Part shown: piece by piece, positions 59,080 through 64,000 of the stretch
How positions within the stretch are numbered: position 1 is the first letter of the stretch
Layout of the letters: each line of letters begins with the position of its first letter
Origin: an uncultured Pseudomonadales bacterium
GTDB taxonomy: Bacteria > Pseudomonadota > Gammaproteobacteria > Pseudomonadales > Pseudohongiellaceae
Length of the DNA stretch: 64,000 nt
Assembly (NCBI GenBank): GCA_943842505.1
Contig: CALTDI010000008.1
Coordinates: 24,330 to 88,329, forward strand
Direction of reading: 5' to 3'
The notes under the pieces: generated by a model
What the model saw: only the letters and a program-made list of their open reading frames with translations
The model's database searches: none
What the model was told of the DNA's origin: nothing
Made by a program: the position numbers and the translations under genes

Positions 59080-60489
59080 ATGGGGTCGGATAAAAGCAAG
59101 CTAACGGGGCTGACATTCGCTCTGGTCTCTCTCTTTTCATTCTCGGCACAGGCTGTCGCGCAAGTACCGGCGGCCACAATAAGCGGTCCGATTCCTGCGG
59201 ATGAGGCTGGGAGTGGGACTCTTAATACCATCTACAGCGCGAGTGCGATCGAGCTTGCGGATGCCGGTTATATAGAAGAAGAGTACTTCATAGAAGGCAG
59301 AGCGAATCGCTATAGCAATCCCGAGCTCGAAACGGCAGCCATCGTTGACAGTGATCATCGCTATAAGACGCGCCTCGTCCTACGCAGGCCAGAGCCTTCT
59401 GCGTTCAATGGCATCGTCGTCGTCGAATGGATCAATGTGACTGGCGGCCCGGACAAAGACATCGACTGGTGGCAGTCGGGTAGCCATTTCATCCGCAATG
59501 GCTATGCCTACGTGGTTGTTTCAGCGCAGCAAATGGGCATCGATACCATGAAGGCCTGGAGCGCGCAGCGTTATGATTCTCTAGACGTGACTCACGACGG
59601 CATGGCAATTCGGGACGAGCTCTCTTTTGATATTTTTTCAGCGGTAGGCAAGGCTATAAATCGAGTAGGCGAATCCACCGCAGCCGGTGAAGTGGATATT
59701 CTGGCTGGATTGAAGGCCGAGCAGATTATAGCTACCGGCCATTCTCAATCGGCAAGCCGTCTCGCGACCTATCTCAATAATATACATCCGCTGGAACCTG
59801 TTTTCGACGGTGTCATGGTTCACGGCGGCGGCGGTCGCATCCGTGACGACCAGCCGGTCAAGATCTTCAAGATAATGGCAGAGACCGATATGCTGCGCCG
59901 TGCGGCTAGTCCGCAGCCAGATACCGACACGTTTCGGCAATGGGAAGTAGCTGGCAGCTCTCATGTGGATGTTCCCTTCGAGATCGAGTACGCCAGGGTT
60001 AGAAACTTGCGTGAAGGCGTCTCTACCGATAACGTCCAACCGCGAGATCAGGCCTGTGAGCTGCCACCCTATTCTCGCGTGCCTTTTCGCGATGTAATGA
60101 ATGCGGCGTTTGAACATTTAGTGACTTGGATTCGCGACGACGTACCACCGCCGTCAGCAGATCCGTTGCGGCTAAAACGCATGATGCCGCAGGTAGAGTT
60201 TGCCCGTGATAAATACGGCAACGCCCTAGGTGGTATTCGTCTGGCTGAGCATGTTGTCGCCACGGCTAAAAATACGGGTATGAACAGCGGAAGTAATCGC
60301 TTTTGTTTTCTCTATGGGTCGCATCAACCCTTCGATCAGGCGACACTAGAAGCGCTGTACCCGACTCATCAAGCCTATGTGGGCGCAGTTAGGGAAGTGG
60401 TGGGGCAGAATCTTGCCGCTGGCTATATTTTGCCGCTGGCAGCACAGGAAACGATTCGCGAGGCCGAGGCATCGCAGATAGGGCGTTAG
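59080..60489 (+). CDS. Secreted alpha/beta-hydrolase-domain protein
   Basis: The 469-residue protein has an N-terminal signal peptide (about residues 1-28, ending SAQAVAQ). The nucleophile elbow GHSQS is at residues 220-224, with Ser222, and the SSHVD segment near residue 295 may carry the His. The layout (NGIVVVEWINVTGG, GYAYVVVSAQQMGI) matches the alpha/beta hydrolase domain-10 group of uncharacterised exported esterase-like proteins. ATG 59080 is chosen because AGGA is 9 bases upstream, whereas GTG 59071 abuts it. It is convergent with the AHSA1 gene, eight bases apart. The substrate is unknown. Confidence 0.78.
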   Translation: MGSDKSKLTGLTFALVSLFSFSAQAVAQVPAATISGPIPADEAGSGTLNTIYSASAIELADAGYIEEEYFIEGRANRYSNPELETAAIVDSDHRYKTRLVLRRPEPSAFNGIVVVEWINVTGGPDKDIDWWQSGSHFIRNGYAYVVVSAQQMGIDTMKAWSAQRYDSLDVTHDGMAIRDELSFDIFSAVGKAINRVGESTAAGEVDILAGLKAEQIIATGHSQSASRLATYLNNIHPLEPVFDGVMVHGGGGRIRDDQPVKIFKIMAETDMLRRAASPQPDTDTFRQWEVAGSSHVDVPFEIEYARVRNLREGVSTDNVQPRDQACELPPYSRVPFRDVMNAAFEHLVTWIRDDVPPPSADPLRLKRMMPQVEFARDKYGNALGGIRLAEHVVATAKNTGMNSGSNRFCFLYGSHQPFDQATLEALYPTHQAYVGAVREVVGQNLAAGYILPLAAQETIREAEASQIGR

Positions 60490-60497
60490 TAAGGAGC

Positions 60498-61004
60498 CTA
60501 TTTACTGAGTTGAGCGCTTAGTACCTTAAGCCGCTCAGTCCACTGCTGCTTTATTTCCTCGCCGTAGTATTCGAGGGATTGGTCAATCTGCAGTGAAAGC
60601 CTGAGCTTGGTTTTCCCTTCCTGGGGATCGAGAGTCAGGCTTACCCTGCTCTTGTTCGCATTTTTCTTTGCGGTCTCTCTCCAGCTAAAACTCAAACGTT
60701 TGGGCCTGTCTATCTGCAGGTATTCTCCGTCGTACAGCACTTCCTTACCGTTGCGCTTGATAAGGTAATTGAAGGTGCCACCGGGCCGGACTTCGTTCTG
60801 CAGGTCAACCACCTTTTCATTGCCAAGGTGTTCGCCAAACATCCAGTTGCCGACGAAAGTAGGGATTAGCCAGCGATCAAAAATCTTCTCGGCGGGAGAG
60901 GCGATCGTCCTGCTCAGCGAAACACTGAATGTCTTGAATTTCGGCGCAGACTTGGAGACTGCGGCGCTGTCATCTTCGAACATGGAGAGTTGATCTGTAG
61001 TCAT
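60498..61004 (-). CDS. SRPBCC/AHSA1-domain protein
   Basis: The 168-residue protein carries an activator-of-Hsp90 homologue 1-type START-like fold (about residues 22-167): SLSRTIASPAEKIFDRWL, VRPGGTFNYLI, and a C-terminal helix QWTERLKVLSAQL. Such proteins bind hydrophobic ligands or act as small chaperones. No signal peptide is seen. It starts seven bases after the cytochrome gene, so it is in the sulfite dehydrogenase operon, where its role is unclear. Confidence 0.8.
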   Translation of the reverse strand: MTTDQLSMFEDDSAAVSKSAPKFKTFSVSLSRTIASPAEKIFDRWLIPTFVGNWMFGEHLGNEKVVDLQNEVRPGGTFNYLIKRNGKEVLYDGEYLQIDRPKRLSFSWRETAKKNANKSRVSLTLDPQEGKTKLRLSLQIDQSLEYYGEEIKQQWTERLKVLSAQLSK

Positions 61005-61011
61005 AGCATCT

Positions 61012-61383
61012 TTAGGGGTTTGCGGTCGCCGGCATTAAATGAGCTGGTAGGGCGCTGCGGCGAGAGCTTGTCTTCTGTCCGTAGTTCGCCGCCAGGTAGT
61101 CAAGAATAGAGTCTTCGATCTCTGCTTCCAATTCACCCAGGCCCTGGGAATCTTGCATCCATTGAATGCGGCTCTTCCATACCTCCCGGTTGCCAGAGTT
61201 CTGCACAATAATTTGACTGGAATGGCACTCGGTACAGGTGTCGCGGACCAACTGCCAGCCTTCTTCTTGAGCCAATGAGCCTGGCGCACCACTTTCCTGA
61301 GCGCTTAGGCTGCCTATTGAGCCCAGCAGCGGAATCGAAAGCATAGTTGCCGTCAGCCAAAGTAATTTCGATCTACTATTCAT
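61012..61383 (-). CDS. Small periplasmic cytochrome c, probable sulfite dehydrogenase subunit (SorB-like)
   Basis: The 123-residue protein has a signal peptide (about residues 1-28, LGSIGSLSAQ) and one heme c site, CTECH, at residues 50-54. Candidate Met ligands follow in WMQDSQG and near the C-terminus. ATG 61383 is chosen, and an in-frame TTG five codons upstream is possible. It lies 41 bases downstream of the molybdenum subunit gene, as sorB follows sorA in known sulfite dehydrogenases, and would accept electrons from it. Confidence 0.8.
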   Translation of the reverse strand: MNSRSKLLWLTATMLSIPLLGSIGSLSAQESGAPGSLAQEEGWQLVRDTCTECHSSQIIVQNSGNREVWKSRIQWMQDSQGLGELEAEIEDSILDYLAANYGQKTSSRRSALPAHLMPATANP

Positions 61384-61424
61384 TTTTTCTGTGTCCAATA
61401 TTACAACAACTTTAGTGCATGAGC

Positions 61425-62780
61425 TTAAACGACTTGTACGGCCACCCTATGACAGGCGTTGTTCAAGTAGCCCCTCGGGTTCCAGCCAGGTACAACCATG
61501 GGCTGCGAGCGGCCCTGAAGATCCATGGCGCGAGCCCAGACCTCGTAGTAGCCAGGTTCGGGAAACTGAACCCAGGTTTCCCAATTCTGCCAGGCCAATC
61601 TGTTCGCCGCACCTGCCAGCGCAGAAGGCAGCCAGGTGGCTCCGAAGTCGATGGAGATGAATACGCCAGCTACCTGGTTGTCGCCTGCCCAGGCGTGGCC
61701 TCGCACTACCATCCTCTCCCTAATATTCTGGGTAATACCCGATTGCGGGAAAGTAATCAGAGACTTCACCGGCATCGACTCGATTACGCGCATGTCCTCG
61801 TTCGCTACTCGCGCACCAGGTGCAACTGGAGACCTTGGTACCGAATAGGAAGGCGGAGACATCTTCTCGCCATCGTGAACCTGATTGCGGATATCGATTC
61901 GATTTAGCCATTTGCCTGAGACTGAGGCAGGCCAGCCTGCGCAGACTAGCCGCAGTGGATAGCCATTTTGCACAGGTATGTCTTCGCCATTCATAGCCCA
62001 GGCGATGAGTGATTCTCTCTCCAGCGCCTTTTCAATAGGCACGCCTCGAGATATGGAGTCCAGACTAGGGTCGCCGCTGAGGTGCGTATCGGCGCCATGG
62101 TAGCCAATGTATTCGGCGTCACCGAGTACGCCGCAATAATTAAGCACGTCGCGTAGCCGCACACCGGTGAAGGTAGGGCAGCCAACCGCGCCGGTAGTCC
62201 ATTGATTGCCGCTCGCGCCCGGTACAAATTCACTACGACCGTTACCGCCACACTCTAACTGTAGCTGCAGAGTAACCGTTTCGAAGCGCTCACGAAGTTC
62301 TGCGATGGTAAACGTTGTTGGGTTATCAACAGATTCACCGCCTATCTCTAATTGCCAGGTATCCGCATTAATGTTCTCGGGTGCTACGCCGTTGTTGCGA
62401 ACGAACATGCGGTTATTCGGTGTGATTTCATCGTCCAATAGGTGTGCGGGAGTCTCCGCGTTTATCGGGCGATCATTGAGTACTATCAGTCCGTCTTTGC
62501 CAGGTATCTGCAGGGCGCTGCCCTCAGCGGCGAATGCGGCAGGAATCAGACCCGCTGGCATAAATCGCGAAAAGGGGATAGTCATGCCCAAGGCAGTGCT
62601 CATGGCAATGAGCCCACTCTTTTTCAGAAAGCCACGTCGACTGACAGGATTGCTTTCCCGGCCCCATAGCGTTCTATCAGCCGCTATCGGGTCTTTGCTA
62701 TAGAGCTCATTGATTCCCTGTACTTTTTTTCCTTTCATTCCTTGTACTTGCTTTTTACTCATAAGAGATCTCTCTGTCAT
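61425..62780 (-). CDS. Sulfite dehydrogenase molybdenum subunit (SorA-like), Tat-exported
   Basis: The 451-residue protein has a twin-arginine signal, SRRGFLK at residues 47-53, followed by a hydrophobic stretch. The oxidoreductase molybdopterin domain shows the Mo-ligating Cys177 in QLECGGNGR and YIGYHGADTHLSGD. A C-terminal dimerisation domain begins near VRGHAWAGDNQVAGV. Family members oxidise sulfite to sulfate in the periplasm. Roughly 45 residues precede the Tat motif, so the true start may be ATG 62762 or later. It heads or follows the hypothetical gene 34 bases upstream and is joined to the cytochrome gene. Confidence 0.84.
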   Translation of the reverse strand: MTERSLMSKKQVQGMKGKKVQGINELYSKDPIAADRTLWGRESNPVSRRGFLKKSGLIAMSTALGMTIPFSRFMPAGLIPAAFAAEGSALQIPGKDGLIVLNDRPINAETPAHLLDDEITPNNRMFVRNNGVAPENINADTWQLEIGGESVDNPTTFTIAELRERFETVTLQLQLECGGNGRSEFVPGASGNQWTTGAVGCPTFTGVRLRDVLNYCGVLGDAEYIGYHGADTHLSGDPSLDSISRGVPIEKALERESLIAWAMNGEDIPVQNGYPLRLVCAGWPASVSGKWLNRIDIRNQVHDGEKMSPPSYSVPRSPVAPGARVANEDMRVIESMPVKSLITFPQSGITQNIRERMVVRGHAWAGDNQVAGVFISIDFGATWLPSALAGAANRLAWQNWETWVQFPEPGYYEVWARAMDLQGRSQPMVVPGWNPRGYLNNACHRVAVQVV

Positions 62781-62813
62781 TCAGCCTAGGGTGGTTTGGC
62801 CCACAATGGTTGG

Positions 62814-63854
62814 CTATTGTTCCTCGTCTGCTCGTGCACCGGCAAGTACGCCTGGAAGAGAATAGTTGCCTTCGTGACAAGCATATTCATACAGAACATC
62901 GTCTGTTAGGTTCATTGGCATCTCTGCCGAGAAGGGCTGGACGAAGGTAGCAGGGTCTTGTGCGGTAAAGCTGTAATTCATCACATTGTCTGAGACGCGT
63001 GTGAATCTTTCGGTGATTCTGAAATTTTCGGTTGAATTGCGGAATTTTTGATTGGGGTTAAATTTATCGGTTTCGACTACTAGCGTATCTCCCTCCCAGT
63101 GACCAATTGAGTCACCCATCCAGGGGCGAAGGGCATCGGGCAGCGGATCGGCTTCGATGCGAATTATGCGCGCATCATGCACCATCTCTACGAGTATCAT
63201 CACATAGCCAGGTGATTGTACGATCTGATAATGGTTGTTGTACAAGATAGGTAGCATGGGTGGGCCGCTGCTAGAGCCAAATGACATTAAGCAGCGCTCC
63301 GCCAGAGGGCGGCTCTCCGGCCCGGCAAAAGGGCCGCGTTGTTCACGCAATTGTGCCTCTGCGCGCAGACGCTCCTCGGCGCTAGCCGTGTAGGCAGGCA
63401 TGCGTCCATTCGGCGGATCGATTAGCAGCGAGCTGCGAAATTCGCCGTTATAGCGAGCTACCCGAGTGCCATCATCAAACCAGAAGTTGTTATAGCTGTC
63501 CGCGAGCTCGATTCTGTCCTTGGCAGGAGCCACTCGATCGGGATCGCTGGGCAGATCTTGCTCGGCGGTGTAGTCGGCCACTGCCTGCTCAAGTTGCAAT
63601 GCCTCTTCCGAGCTTATTACCAGTTTGTCACCAAATTCTTCGGGCCTGATGAAGGGTGTGATTGTGTTGCTAGTCCACATACCCTGTAAATCGGGAGCAC
63701 CATCCACCGTTCTGGGCGCCGTATAGCCAGACTCTTGGGCATTGCTGGAAAGAGGCAGCAGCATCAGGGAAGCGGCAACAAGGCTGGAATGTAGCAGTGC
63801 TAGCCGCAGTGTGGGCTGTCTGGCAGAGTGAGTCGAATTAGCTGTTATTTTCAT
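62814..63854 (-). CDS. Secreted hypothetical protein
   Basis: The 346-residue protein has a signal peptide (about residues 1-38, ending PLSSNA). The N-terminal segment RTVDGAPDLQGMWTSN and the later GHWEGDTLVVET-DKFN are typical of a widespread family of exported proteins of unknown function. ATG 63854 is chosen because it gives a clean signal peptide and GAAGAG lies upstream, while an ATG at 63935 would add 27 unlikely residues. It may lead the sulfite dehydrogenase operon. Confidence 0.7.
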   Translation of the reverse strand: MKITANSTHSARQPTLRLALLHSSLVAASLMLLPLSSNAQESGYTAPRTVDGAPDLQGMWTSNTITPFIRPEEFGDKLVISSEEALQLEQAVADYTAEQDLPSDPDRVAPAKDRIELADSYNNFWFDDGTRVARYNGEFRSSLLIDPPNGRMPAYTASAEERLRAEAQLREQRGPFAGPESRPLAERCLMSFGSSSGPPMLPILYNNHYQIVQSPGYVMILVEMVHDARIIRIEADPLPDALRPWMGDSIGHWEGDTLVVETDKFNPNQKFRNSTENFRITERFTRVSDNVMNYSFTAQDPATFVQPFSAEMPMNLTDDVLYEYACHEGNYSLPGVLAGARADEEQ

Positions 63855-63931
63855 TTTTTGCTCTTCATTCGGGCTTGATGAGTGAATTCGAGGCTGTAGC
63901 TGATTTGGCCGGTAACGTGACATTGAGGTTA

Positions 63932-64000
63932 TCAAAAATGGTCAGGCAACTCCACGCGATTCCATGGATTTCCGGACATCTGCTCGCCGCTGCTTACAGT
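63932..64000 (-). CDS. Possible C-terminal fragment of a minus-strand gene
   Basis: The last 69 bases read on the minus strand as a 22-residue open frame ending SGNPWNRVELPDHF and TGA. It runs off the window edge. Another minus-strand frame is also open at the edge, so this is a guess from residue composition only. Confidence 0.25.
   Translation of the reverse strand, partial: TVSSGEQMSGNPWNRVELPDHF

Noticed and set aside
61419..62703. Plus-strand frames of up to 165 residues over the SorA-like gene
   Set aside because: Antisense shadows of a complete Tat-exported molybdoprotein. They lack domains and ribosome sites.

Overview
The window is a stretch of a gammaproteobacterial chromosome. 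The order birA, coaX, SPOR protein, tRNA-Tyr/Gly/Thr, tuf, tRNA-Trp, secE, nusG, rplKAJL, rpoBC, rpsLG, fusA, tuf, then S10, spc and alpha operons is the Pseudomonas-type arrangement. Together with RpoC of the E. coli length, two tuf genes, C-minus S14 and class II tRNA-Tyr it points to Pseudomonadales or a related marine gammaproteobacterium. No 16S gene is present, so the taxon is an inference.

Layout. 1-4717: the tail of an unknown gene, a dispersed repeat, a short CstA-family transporter, then birA-coaX-SPOR. 4772-38349: the tRNA/tuf/secE/nusG cluster, the L11-L1-L10-L12-RNA polymerase block, the str operon and the S10-spc-alpha superoperon, closing with a terminator after rplQ. 38445-44065: a class V aminotransferase, an EamA exporter, a secretion/pilus ATPase split into two reading frames, and a GST. 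44069-53540: a minus-strand glpK operon divergent from a plus-strand glpD-glpSTPQ operon. 53541-59029: a dispersed repeat, a secreted beta-propeller/CehA-type protein and the remaining importer genes (DUF2160 protein and glycerol-binding protein). 59080-63854: a secreted alpha/beta hydrolase convergent with a minus-strand sulfite dehydrogenase (SorAB-type) operon.

How the genes work together. The first 38 kb is the core of transcription and translation. The glp block makes a complete ABC-driven glycerol pathway: GlpV captures glycerol, GlpPQ with ATPases GlpST import it, GlpK phosphorylates it and GlpD oxidises it. The sor block would oxidise sulfite in the periplasm and pass electrons to a small cytochrome c.

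Points needing attention: (i) three 72-74 bp hairpin elements with identical ends sit inside ribosomal-protein operons, and their inner stems differ in sequence yet still pair; (ii) rplK, rplA and rplR each carry one extra base in a homopolymer run, most likely sequence errors; (iii) the GspE/PilB-like ATPase is split by an in-frame stop and lacks part of its N2 domain; (iv) the two glycerol ATPases have complementary degenerate motifs, predicting one consensus and one degenerate ATP site; (v) an intrinsic terminator lies between rpsJ and rplC. No CRISPR array, phage or intact insertion sequence was seen.
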